From: JBBRTJ01 sp038244535
GTDB taxonomy: Bacteria; Actinomycetota; Acidimicrobiia; Acidimicrobiales; Ilumatobacteraceae
Assembly (NCBI GenBank): GCA_038244535.1
Contig: JBBRTJ010000024.1
Span: forward strand, 1 to 35,851
Direction: 5' to 3'
DNA length: 35,851 nt
In this document: positions 7,016-14,218 of the stretch, piece by piece
Layout: every line of letters starts with the position of its first letter
How positions within the stretch are numbered: position 1 is the stretch's first letter
Program-made: the position numbers and the translations under genes
The notes under the pieces: generated by a model
The model's input: only the letters and a program-made list of their open reading frames with translations
Told to the model about the DNA's origin: nothing
The model's database searches: none

Positions 7016-7972
7016 TCAGCGACCAGGGCGGACGATGCTGCGGATGCCGATGTGGCCGGTGGAGGTGTCGACGGGGTGGGGGAACCGGGCGGCGGGTCGG
7101 TACCGGCGGCAGTAGTTGGGGGCGCACAGGTGCGAGCCGCCCTTGAGCACCTTGCGGGGGATCGGTATCTGAGCCATGGCGGGGTCGAAGCTCTCGCCCT
7201 CCGGTCCGCCACGCGGGTTCTGCGGCACGCAGCAGGCCTTCGCCTCATCGCCGGGCCGCTTCGTCTGGTACCAGTCGATCGTCCACTCCCAGACGTTGCC
7301 GATCATGTCGTACAGGCCAAAGCCGTTGGGCGGGAAGGTCCCGACCGGTGACGTCCGCTCGTAGCCGTCCTCGGCCAGGTTCTGCCAGGGGAACTCGCCC
7401 TGCCAGGTGTTGGCGAGATGGGCGCCGCCCGGGCGCCGACGGTTGCCCCACGCGTACTCGGCGCCGTCGAGCCCACCGCGGGCCGCCAGCTCCCACTCAG
7501 CCTCGGTGGGTATCTCCTTGCCGGCCCATGCCGTGTATGCGATGACATCGGCCCAGGCGACGTGCACGACCGGGTGGTCGTTCAATCCGTCGATCGAGCT
7601 GTCGGGGCCGGTGGGATGACGCCAATCGGCTCCCGCCACGAACGACCACCACGTCACGGGACCCCGCACGTCAACCGGGCCATCGGGCCCGAGGAACACC
7701 ATCGACGAGGGTCGCAGCATCTCGGGGAGGGCCCCCGGGTAGTCGGCCGCATCGGGGGCGATCTCGGCCGTGGTCACGTAGCCGGTGTCGGCCACGAAAC
7801 GGCCGAACTCGGAGTTGGTGACCGGGGTCGGGTCGATGAAGAACCCGTCGACGGCCACCGTGCGTACCGGTGCCTCCTCGGGGTAGAAGGCTGCCGACCC
7901 CATGCGGAACGTCGCCCCTTCGATCCACACCATCGGGGCGGTGGACCCGGTCGGCGAAGATCCTGGTGTCAC
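7016..7972 (-). CDS. formylglycine-generating enzyme (sulfatase-modifying factor)
   Basis: 318 residues. The enzyme oxidises the active-site cysteine of type I sulfatases to formylglycine using O2 and copper. Family features: FRMGS near the N-terminus, PTPVTNSEFGRFV, PVVHVAWADVIAYTAWAGK, PTEAEWELAARGG, GNVWEWTIDWY, and the catalytic segment KVLKGGSHLCAPNYCRRYR with Cys283 and Cys288, the copper-binding pair of aerobic FGEs. Relatives in the wider SUMF1 fold lack that pair, so true FGE activity is likely. GTG 7972 overlaps the stop of the HAD gene (GTGA). The partner sulfatase is encoded two genes upstream in the same operon. Confidence 0.9.
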   Translation of the reverse strand: MTPGSSPTGSTAPMVWIEGATFRMGSAAFYPEEAPVRTVAVDGFFIDPTPVTNSEFGRFVADTGYVTTAEIAPDAADYPGALPEMLRPSSMVFLGPDGPVDVRGPVTWWSFVAGADWRHPTGPDSSIDGLNDHPVVHVAWADVIAYTAWAGKEIPTEAEWELAARGGLDGAEYAWGNRRRPGGAHLANTWQGEFPWQNLAEDGYERTSPVGTFPPNGFGLYDMIGNVWEWTIDWYQTKRPGDEAKACCVPQNPRGGPEGESFDPAMAQIPIPRKVLKGGSHLCAPNYCRRYRPAARFPHPVDTSTGHIGIRSIVRPGR

Positions 7973-8889
7973 GCCGAAGGCGGAAAGATCGTGGCCCAGT
8001 CGTCCCGCATGCTCGCCACCGTCCAGCCCTGCCGCGTCGCCACCGCCGAAATGGGCTCGGCGCCGTCGAAGGTGACCGCTTCGCTCTCGTAGGCAAACTC
8101 GCGCTCGGCATCGTCGTGGTCGATCAGGAGCGCCAACGTCGGCCCGTCACCGGCGATGGCGTACTCGAGCATCGCCTGATCGCCCGCGGAGTTGCCGCCG
8201 GCCAACACTGGCCGACGCCCGAGATACGACTGGATGTGGGTGATCTTGGCCTCGCCTTCGTTGGCGAGGCTGCCGAGCGTGGTGCCGCGCACGAGCACAG
8301 GCCGGCCGTCTCGCCGTTCGAGCTCGTAGCCGATCAGCGTGCCGACGACGCCCTCGGGGGGCACGCCGTACAGCTGCTGGCTGATGGCACGCACGAACTC
8401 GGTGCCGCCACCGGTGACGATGAAGACCGAGAAGTCCCGCTGACGCAGTTCATCGATGAGCTCGAGCATCGGTTGGTAGACGGTCTGGCCGAGGGGCATC
8501 GCCAACGTGGGGTGGCGGGCGGCGGCCATGAAGGTGCGCACGTCGGCGGTGTACTGCTCGGGCGTGATGCCGGCACACAGCTCGACGAGCGCCATGGCCA
8601 CCCGCTCGATGCCAAGGCCACCGATGGCGGCCATGTCCTGGCCGAGCACGGCCGCGTACTCGGGTCGCTCGGCGAGGCTCGGGTCGGTCGCCGCCCGCCC
8701 AGCCAGCACGTGCTGGAGATAGGCAAGCTGGACGTAGGCGGGTCGCTCGCACCACAGCGTGCCGTCGTTGTCGAAGACCGCGACGCGAGCCTCGATCGGG
8801 AGCTGGGCCGAGGCGTCGAGGAAGGCCACCAGGGAGTCTCGTGACGTTCCCGGACGCCATGACGCCAGGGGCGGGGCGGCCTCACGCAC
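7969..8889 (-). CDS. HAD-superfamily hydrolase
   Basis: 306 residues. Motif I is FDNDGTLW (two aspartates, nucleophile and acid), motif II is IVTGGGTEF, a lysine lies in NEGEAKITHI, and motif IV is GGNSAGDQAML. This matches the phosphoserine-phosphatase-like (type I cap) HAD branch, so a phosphomonoesterase is likely; the substrate is unknown. No signal peptide is visible. The GTG at 8889 overlaps the end of the sulfatase gene by eight bases; the frame remains open upstream inside the sulfatase but is Arg/Ser-rich. Being sandwiched between a sulfatase and its maturase suggests it acts on a product of the sulfate-ester substrate, for example a phosphorylated or sulfated intermediate. That is inference. 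Confidence 0.8.
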   Translation of the reverse strand: MREAAPPLASWRPGTSRDSLVAFLDASAQLPIEARVAVFDNDGTLWCERPAYVQLAYLQHVLAGRAATDPSLAERPEYAAVLGQDMAAIGGLGIERVAMALVELCAGITPEQYTADVRTFMAAARHPTLAMPLGQTVYQPMLELIDELRQRDFSVFIVTGGGTEFVRAISQQLYGVPPEGVVGTLIGYELERRDGRPVLVRGTTLGSLANEGEAKITHIQSYLGRRPVLAGGNSAGDQAMLEYAIAGDGPTLALLIDHDDAEREFAYESEAVTFDGAEPISAVATRQGWTVASMRDDWATIFPPSA

Positions 8890-10384
8890 TGGTGATGCCT
8901 GCCTGCAACTTCTCGACCACCTGATCGACCGAGAAGCTCGCCGCCTTCTGCCGAGGCGGGTAGTCGGTGAAGGTGGCAAGGAACTCGGCGACGATGGCCT
9001 GAGCCGGGATCAGGAGGTAGACGTGGTCGAGCATCCAGTCGTAGTACGTGTTGGACGTGATGTCGGCCCGTTCGTACGGGTCAGTGCGGAGGTTGAACAT
9101 CTTGGGGACTCGTAACGACACCAGCGGCTCAGCCCAGATCGCCAGCGTGCCGGCCACCCGCTGCTCCATGAACACCATCTTCCAGTTGTCGTAGCGCATG
9201 GCGGTCAGGTCGCCGTCGTCGGAGAAGTAGAAGTAGGAGATCCGGGGGTCCTCGTCGGTCTCGCCGGTGAGCATGGGCAGCAGGTTGAAGCCGTCGAGGT
9301 GGACCTTGTAGTGGCGTCCCATCGAGTCGTAGCCCGACAGCAACTGCTCGGCGACGTCGGGCACCCCGGCCGCGGCCAGGATGGTCGGGAGCATGTCGAG
9401 GTGGCTGCAGATGGCGTTCGAGACGGTGCCCGCCTCGAACTTGCCCGGCCACCGCAAGATGGCGGGGATCCGGAACGCACCCTCCCAGTTCGAGTTCTTC
9501 TCGTTGCGGAACGGGGTCATGCCGGCATCGGGCCACGTGTTCATGTGCGGGCCGTTGTCGGTCGAGTACATGACGATGGTGTCGTCGGCGATGCCGAGCT
9601 CATCGAGGAGGTCGAGCATGGAACCGATGACCTCGTCGTGGTCGAGCATCGTGTCGTGGTACGTCGACTGCCAGTGGCCGGCGCGACCCACGCTCTCGGG
9701 CTTCGGATGGGTGCGGAAGTGCATGTGGCTCGTGTTGAACCACAGGAACCATGGTGTCTCGGCCGACTCACGCTCGCGAATGAAGCCTTGGGCGGCATCC
9801 ATGAACTCGTCGTCGATGGTCTCCATCCGCTTCTTGGTGAGCGGACCGGTGTCCTCGATGCGCTGCGTCCCATCGGCCTGCGCCCACGAGTGCATGACAC
9901 CGCGAGGGCCGTAGTTCTGGCGGAAGTTGGGAAAGCGCTTGGCATCCGGATAGTCGGGGAGCTCGGGCTCCTCCTCGGCGTTCAGGTGGTAGAGGTTCCC
10001 GAAGAACTCGTCGAAGCCGTGGTTGGTGGGCAGGTGCTCGTCGCGATCACCGAGATGGTTCTTGCCGAACTGCCCGGTGGCGTAGCCCTGTCCCTTGAGG
10101 AGCCCGGCGATGGTTGGATCCTCCATCTGCATGCCGAGGGGCGAGCCTGGCAGGCCGACCTTGGAGAGACCCGTGCGAAACACGCTCTGGCCGGTGATGA
10201 ACGCCGAGCGCCCCGCGGTGCAGCTCTGCTCGCCGTACCAGTCGGTGAACCGCACACCCTCGGAGGCCAGCCGGTCGATGTTCTTGGTCCGGTAGCCCAT
10301 CACGCCGTCGCTGTAGCACGACAGGTTGCTGAGCCCGATGTCGTCGCCCCACAGGATGAGGATGTTCGGCTTGTTCTTCGCCAT
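8882..10384 (-). CDS. type I sulfatase (arylsulfatase family)
   Basis: 500 residues. The enzyme hydrolyses sulfate esters. Metal ligands are visible in LILWGDDIG near the N-terminus and STDNGPHMN in the middle. The sulfatase signature is EQSCTAGRSAFITG, with Cys55 to be converted to formylglycine; CTAGR departs from the classic CTPSR but fits C-x-A-x-R forms. GKNHLGD and FNTSHMHFRTH supply the Lys/His catalytic residues. No N-terminal signal peptide is visible (MAKNKPNILI), so the enzyme is probably cytoplasmic, implying uptake of the substrate. ATG 10384 is preceded by GAGGGG 11 bases away. It heads the operon with the HAD hydrolase and the formylglycine-generating enzyme. The substrate cannot be read from the sequence. 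Confidence 0.93.
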   Translation of the reverse strand: MAKNKPNILILWGDDIGLSNLSCYSDGVMGYRTKNIDRLASEGVRFTDWYGEQSCTAGRSAFITGQSVFRTGLSKVGLPGSPLGMQMEDPTIAGLLKGQGYATGQFGKNHLGDRDEHLPTNHGFDEFFGNLYHLNAEEEPELPDYPDAKRFPNFRQNYGPRGVMHSWAQADGTQRIEDTGPLTKKRMETIDDEFMDAAQGFIRERESAETPWFLWFNTSHMHFRTHPKPESVGRAGHWQSTYHDTMLDHDEVIGSMLDLLDELGIADDTIVMYSTDNGPHMNTWPDAGMTPFRNEKNSNWEGAFRIPAILRWPGKFEAGTVSNAICSHLDMLPTILAAAGVPDVAEQLLSGYDSMGRHYKVHLDGFNLLPMLTGETDEDPRISYFYFSDDGDLTAMRYDNWKMVFMEQRVAGTLAIWAEPLVSLRVPKMFNLRTDPYERADITSNTYYDWMLDHVYLLIPAQAIVAEFLATFTDYPPRQKAASFSVDQVVEKLQAGITSA

Positions 10385-10418
10385 GTCTGGTGGTCCCCTC
10401 GCTTCTTGCCAGTCAGGA

Positions 10419-10424
10419 AGTATC
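10419..10424 (-). promoter_or_regulatory. candidate -10 box for sulfatase operon
   Basis: On the minus strand TTGGATACTTCC contains GATACT about 35 bases before the sulfatase start. A convincing -35 box is not seen, so this is tentative. Confidence 0.25.
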
Positions 10425-10515
10425 CAACATCGGGAACCTCCATCCCGAAGCCCGTCGGCCGTCAGGGCCGTCAGGGCCGGGACTTGTGGCCCTGGTCACT
10501 CGGCACCACTCCTCC

Positions 10516-10521
10516 TACCCT
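10516..10521 (+). promoter_or_regulatory. candidate -10 box for DsbA-like gene
   Basis: TACCCT lies in the divergent intergenic region. A transcript starting about seven bases later would carry a leader of roughly 110 bases that includes the short ORF at 10589-10642. Confidence 0.3.
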
Positions 10522-10588
10522 GATCGTGAAGGTGTGATCGGCTCCGTGGTTGGTCGTCGCGGCCGGTCGATGACGTTGGAGGAAGGCC

Positions 10589-10642
10589 ATGACCCACGAG
10601 ATGGGTGGTGCCCCGGCTCCACGACAGGGGCGGTGCTCGTGA
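10589..10642 (+). CDS. possible 17-codon leader peptide coupled to DsbA-like gene
   Basis: ATG 10589 follows GGAGGAAGG (10578-10586), the strongest Shine-Dalgarno in this area. It encodes MTHEMGGAPAPRQGRCS and stops with TGA at 10640-10642. That stop overlaps GTG 10639, the in-frame start of the DsbA-like gene, as GTGA. The DsbA-like gene has no good ribosome binding site of its own, so it may be translated by re-initiation after this peptide. The peptide ends in Cys-Ser and has one internal Met; no run of one amino acid suggests attenuation. It may have no function beyond recruiting ribosomes. Confidence 0.45.
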   Translation: MTHEMGGAPAPRQGRCS

Positions 10643-11298
10643 GCGCGCCCGGGCAGGTCGAGCAGGGTGCGGCCCTGCGGACCGTCGAGGTCTACGCCGA
10701 TGTCTGCTGTCCCTTCGCCCACGTTGGGTTGCGACGGCTCGTCGAGCGCCGCGCCGCGCTCGGCCGAACCGACGTGGTCCTGAAGGTCCGGGCGTGGCCG
10801 TTGGAGCTCGTCAACGGTGCACCCCTCGATCCGACGCTGATCGACGAGGAGGTAGCCGAGCTCCGCAAGCAGGTGGCCCCCGACCTGTTCGCCGGCTTCG
10901 ACGCCGTGCGATTCCCCCGCACCTCGCTGCCGGCGATGGCGCTCGCCTCAATTGCCTATGACCACAGCCTCGCCCTCGGCGAGCGGGTCAGCCTGGCCCT
11001 GCGTGACGCCCTGTTCGAGCAGGGTCGGGACATCGCCGACCCCGACGTCCTGAGCGACCTGGCAGCAGCGGCCGGCATCGAAAGCTCGACCGAGGCCGCG
11101 CACCAACAGGTGCTCTCCGATTGGAGCCGGGGTCAGCGGATCGGGGTGCTCGGGTCACCGCACTTCTTCGTCGGCGCCGAGGACTTCTTCTGCCCGTCGC
11201 TCCACATCGCGCGCGTCGATGGGCACCTCACGATCACCAGCGATCGCCGAGCATTCGACGCCTTCGTGGAGTCCGTGATCGGCCCACCCGGGCCGTAG
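10639..11298 (+). CDS. DsbA/FrnE-like thioredoxin-fold protein
   Basis: 219 residues. The thioredoxin fold with helical insertion of the DsbA/FrnE/2-hydroxychromene-2-carboxylate isomerase family is suggested by VEVYADVCCPFAHVGLRRL at the N-terminus, FPRTSLPAMALASIAYD in the middle and a C-terminal GVLGSPHFFVG with the conserved cis-Pro region. FrnE-type proteins have CPWC; here the motif is CPFA, so the resolving cysteine is missing (an extra Cys precedes the first). Disulphide exchange by the usual CxxC route is therefore unlikely, and a glutathione-transferase-kappa or isomerase-like role is possible. No signal peptide is visible. GTG 10639 was chosen because it overlaps the stop of the upstream mini-ORF; GTG 10633 is an alternative. 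Confidence 0.7.
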   Translation: MSAPGQVEQGAALRTVEVYADVCCPFAHVGLRRLVERRAALGRTDVVLKVRAWPLELVNGAPLDPTLIDEEVAELRKQVAPDLFAGFDAVRFPRTSLPAMALASIAYDHSLALGERVSLALRDALFEQGRDIADPDVLSDLAAAAGIESSTEAAHQQVLSDWSRGQRIGVLGSPHFFVGAEDFFCPSLHIARVDGHLTITSDRRAFDAFVESVIGPPGP

Positions 11299-11311
11299 CA
11301 GGAGGTCTGCC

Positions 11312-12148
11312 ATGTTGAGCACGACTGCCGTTCGAGCACCTCGCCGTCGGATTGCCATGTGGGCGGTGATGTCGGCGGTGATCGTCGTCGCGGCGTCCTG
11401 CGGTTCCAGCGAGTCGGGTTCCTCGTCGACTTCGTCGTCGACGGTGCCGGCTGTGACGACCACCCTTCCTCCGACCACCATCACCACCATCGGGGCGACC
11501 ACGACCACGTTGCCATCCATCACGGTGCCGTCGGTGGCGCCGTACCAGCCGATGTGGCCGTTCCGCACGGTCCAGGAGGTGCAGGCCTGGCAGGCGGCCT
11601 ACGCCGCCAGCGGTGAGCAGCCGTGGCACCTCGACGCCAAGGCGACCGCGCAGGCGTTCACCATGGGCTTCCTCGGGTTCAACGAGGTGAACCTCGTCAT
11701 CGGCGTCACCGTCGACGACAAGGGCGCCCATGTCGCCGTCGGCTACCACACCGAGGGAACCCTCACCGGGACGTCCGCTGTCCTCCACCTGTTCAGGTGG
11801 GGTTCGGGGAGCACGGCGCCGTGGGAGGTGGTCGGCTCGGATGATCCGCCGACGTTGAGCCTCTCGATCCCTGGCTACGGCTCGACCATCACCTCGCCGG
11901 TGACCATGGGAGGCACCCTCGACGGGATCGACGAGAACATCCGGGTCGAGGTGCGTCAGCCCTCCTCCATCGCCCCCCTTGGTGAGTGGTGCTGCCTGAA
12001 CATCGGCGGCTTCGGCACGCAGTGGCGGGCCACCACCACCTTCAGTGGAGCCACCGACCCGGTGCTCACCCTGGTCGCCCACACCGGGGGCCATCTGCAG
12101 CGCGTCGAGCGCTTCGCCATCCAAGCCGCCGTGCCCGCGGCGAGCTGA
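11312..12148 (+). CDS. putative lipoprotein with Ser/Thr-rich linker
   Basis: 278 residues. A twin-basic N-terminus and hydrophobic segment (MWAVMSAVIVVAASC) end in the lipobox-like AASC, so the mature protein should be lipid-anchored on the outer face of the membrane. A Ser/Thr/Pro linker of about 45 residues follows. The C-terminal part contains IPGYGSTITSPVTMGGTLDGIDENIRVEV, which resembles the Gmad2/Ig-like beta-sandwich of actinobacterial spore or LpqB-type lipoproteins; this match is weak. GGAGG (11301-11305) lies six bases before ATG 11312, and the gene starts 13 bases after the DsbA-like gene, so they are probably one transcript. Its function is unknown. Confidence 0.75.
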   Translation: MLSTTAVRAPRRRIAMWAVMSAVIVVAASCGSSESGSSSTSSSTVPAVTTTLPPTTITTIGATTTTLPSITVPSVAPYQPMWPFRTVQEVQAWQAAYAASGEQPWHLDAKATAQAFTMGFLGFNEVNLVIGVTVDDKGAHVAVGYHTEGTLTGTSAVLHLFRWGSGSTAPWEVVGSDDPPTLSLSIPGYGSTITSPVTMGGTLDGIDENIRVEVRQPSSIAPLGEWCCLNIGGFGTQWRATTTFSGATDPVLTLVAHTGGHLQRVERFAIQAAVPAAS

Positions 12149-12203
12149 CGAGCGTCGAGGGCCGGCACTCGAGCTGAGGTGCATCGCCCCGATGGTCGAT
12201 CGG

Positions 12204-12209
12204 TAGGGT
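12204..12209 (+). promoter_or_regulatory. -10 box, leaderless start of ABM gene
   Basis: TAGGGT ends eight bases before ATG 12218, with no Shine-Dalgarno. The same hexamer occurs before the cyclophilin gene and upstream of tRNA-Lys. Confidence 0.5.
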
Positions 12210-12217
12210 GCGCGGCC

Positions 12218-12517
12218 ATGCTCCTCATCGCCGGAACCTTCACGATTGCCGCCGAACGGCGCGACGACTTCATCGCTGCCGCCGTCGAGGTCGCTCGTGT
12301 CACCCGGGGCGAGGATGGCTGCGTCTTCTACGCCTTCACCGCCTCCCTCGACGACCCGACCACGATGCACGTCGTCGAGAAGTGGACCTCCCAGGAGGCC
12401 CTCACCGCTCACCTCGCCACCGACCACGTCAACGCGTTCAGAGCTGCTTTGGCGGGGATCATGCGCGGCGGCGACGTCCTCAAGTACGAGGTCGCCTCGG
12501 AGGGCCCGGTCCTCTGA
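12218..12517 (+). CDS. antibiotic biosynthesis monooxygenase (ABM) domain protein
   Basis: 99 residues, a single ABM dimeric alpha/beta-barrel domain. LLIAGTFTIAAERRDDFIAAA, EDGCVFYAFTASLDDP and VEKWTSQEALTAHLATDHVNAF follow the family pattern of a strand, a helix, the GC-containing strand and the EKW...HL..H segment. Members are cofactor-free or haem-binding monooxygenases and quinol oxidases such as YgiN; the substrate is unknown. The start at 12218 is set by the leaderless box TAGGGT and by the family N-terminus. A second ABM protein is encoded at 33527-33841. Confidence 0.85.
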   Translation: MLLIAGTFTIAAERRDDFIAAAVEVARVTRGEDGCVFYAFTASLDDPTTMHVVEKWTSQEALTAHLATDHVNAFRAALAGIMRGGDVLKYEVASEGPVL

Positions 12518-12538
12518 TCACCAGTCGGGTGGCCCCGT

Positions 12539-14089
12539 TCAGCGCGTGCAGTCCACGTCGGTGACAGGGTCGAACTGAGTGATGAGGTAGTCGTCGACCA
12601 TCCGGTCGACGCAGTCGGTGGCCAAGCCGTAGCCCGTGTGGGCGAAGCCGGACACGGTGACCAGCCGGGCCTTGTCGAGGTCGCGGGCAAGGGCCGTGGT
12701 CGCCTCGATGGGCGTGATCGGATCACCGGTGGTGGCGATCACCAGCGACGGCGGCGCGCCCTTTGCATCGAGTCGCAACGCCGGTTGCAGCGGCGTCGGC
12801 CAGTCAGTGCAGCCGTAGCGGTGCGAAAAGAGCCGGCCGAGGCGGGGAGCGAGCTTCACGAGCTCGGCGGCCGCACTTGCCGCCTCAGCCGGGGTCTGGG
12901 CCGGCTCGGTGGCATCGGCGCAGTCGATGGCGACGTTGGCCTCGGTGCCCAGCCCCGTGTAGTCGTTGTAGAGGGTGAGCAGCCCCTTGCCGTTGCCCCC
13001 CTCGGCCGTGGCCAGGGCCTGCATCAGCTCGGGCCAGGACTCGTCGCTGTACAGCTCGCTGGCGATGGCGTAGTAGGCGACGCCCTGGTTGACGGCGATG
13101 GGCTCGCCAGGGACCACCAGTGGTGCTGCGTCGAGATCGGCCAGCAGCTTGTCGAAGGCCGTGAACGGATCGCCGCGGTGGTGGAAGGCGCACCCGGCGT
13201 CCTTGGCGCAGTCGGTGAGCGCGTTGGTCAACCCCCGCTCGAGGCCCACCGCCTGCTCGCGGGCCGATTCGTCGGCGCTCTGGTTGGGGTCAAGCGCACC
13301 GTCGAGCACCATCGCTCGCACCGTCCTCGGGAACATGGTGGCCCAGGTGGCGCCGAGCTCGCTGCCGTAGGAGAACCCGAAGTACGAGATCGTCTCCTCG
13401 CCAAGCGCCTGGCGGATCTGGTCCATGTCCCGCGCGGTGTCGCGCGTCGACACGTGGGCCAGGAGATCGGGGTACTTCGCCCCGCACGTCGTGGCCAACT
13501 GGCGGGCGGCGTCACGGAGCGCCGTGTCCTCGGCCGGCGTGTCTGGGGTCGGGTCGAGCGCGAACAGCCGTCGCGTCTCGTCCTCGCTCAGGCAGGTGAT
13601 GCCGCGGCTGCCGCCGACGCCTCGGGGGTCCCACCCAACGATGTCGAAGCTGTCGACGATGGCCTGGCTGAAGGTGGAGGTGGCATCGGTGGCGAGGCTG
13701 GTCCCCGACACGCCCGGGCCTCCGGGGTTCACCAGCAGGGAGCCGATCCGGTGCCGCCTCGAGGTGGCCCGGTGGCGCTCGAGCACCAAGGTGATGGTCG
13801 GACCCTGCGCTTCGCGGTAGTCGAGCGGGACGGCCACCGTCCCGCAGTCGGTGCTCGCGGTGCCGTCGCAAGGCTCCCACGCGATGGTGCGGCGCGGGGC
13901 GCTCGGGGCGGTCGTCGTCGTCGATGGGGCCGGGCCGGTCGTCGTGGCCGCAGCGCCGTTCGTCACCGGATCCTGCTGCCGCGAGGTACTGGCCACGTTC
14001 ACCCCGGCACCGGGGGCCGAGCAGGCGCTGATCACGATCAGCGCGGCGGCTGCGGCCACGACGAGGAGGGAACCGCTCCGTCGCGCCAC
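12539..14089 (-). CDS. exported alpha/beta hydrolase, tripeptidyl aminopeptidase (TAP)-like lipoprotein
   Basis: 516 residues. Residues 1-23 form a lipoprotein signal (hydrophobic AAAAALIVISAC, lipobox ending at Cys23), followed by a Thr/Ala-rich linker to about residue 65. The alpha/beta hydrolase domain starts with TIAWEPC and contains LLVNPGGPGVSG (oxyanion hole), VGWDPRGVGGS, the nucleophile elbow GFSYGSELG with Ser240, a late IATTGDPITP with the acid, and GFAHTGYG with the catalytic His. This is the Streptomyces TAP/SlpD family, which releases tripeptides or other N-terminal groups from peptides outside the cell. The GTG start at 14089 is preceded at six bases by TAGTGT and lacks a Shine-Dalgarno. 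It is divergent from the ABC exporter. Confidence 0.88.
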   Translation of the reverse strand: MARRSGSLLVVAAAAALIVISACSAPGAGVNVASTSRQQDPVTNGAAATTTGPAPSTTTTAPSAPRRTIAWEPCDGTASTDCGTVAVPLDYREAQGPTITLVLERHRATSRRHRIGSLLVNPGGPGVSGTSLATDATSTFSQAIVDSFDIVGWDPRGVGGSRGITCLSEDETRRLFALDPTPDTPAEDTALRDAARQLATTCGAKYPDLLAHVSTRDTARDMDQIRQALGEETISYFGFSYGSELGATWATMFPRTVRAMVLDGALDPNQSADESAREQAVGLERGLTNALTDCAKDAGCAFHHRGDPFTAFDKLLADLDAAPLVVPGEPIAVNQGVAYYAIASELYSDESWPELMQALATAEGGNGKGLLTLYNDYTGLGTEANVAIDCADATEPAQTPAEAASAAAELVKLAPRLGRLFSHRYGCTDWPTPLQPALRLDAKGAPPSLVIATTGDPITPIEATTALARDLDKARLVTVSGFAHTGYGLATDCVDRMVDDYLITQFDPVTDVDCTR

Positions 14090-14095
14090 CGGTGC

Positions 14096-14101
14096 ACACT
14101 A
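14096..14101 (-). promoter_or_regulatory. -10 box, leaderless start of TAP-like gene
   Basis: On the minus strand TAGTGT lies six bases before GTG 14089, with no Shine-Dalgarno between them. Confidence 0.5.
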
Positions 14102-14205
14102 GAGGTGGGCGTCCCGGCGGCCCCAGCCTGTGCGGCCACCGCAGACGAGGGGCGCCTTCGACGCACGAGCTCGTCGCCACCGGTGGCAACCGGGCCGGTC
14201 GGACC

Positions 14206-14211
14206 TAGCCT
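14206..14211 (+). promoter_or_regulatory. -10 box, leaderless start of ABC exporter
   Basis: TAGCCT lies seven bases before GTG 14219. The same hexamer precedes the second PPOX gene by six bases on the minus strand (22795-22800). Confidence 0.5.
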
Positions 14212-14218
14212 CCGCTCC

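Noticed and set aside
10456..10480. GGCCGTCAGGGCCGTCAGGGCC, a short repeat upstream of the sulfatase and DsbA-like genes
   Set aside because: Only two copies of a GC-rich nonamer, so chance in this composition is likely. It does not line up with a promoter element I can defend.
12638..14218. Apparent N-terminal extension of more than 500 codons on the ABC exporter
   Set aside because: This part is antisense to the TAP-like hydrolase gene, which has a signal peptide and a catalytic triad. The exporter has a leaderless start at 14219.
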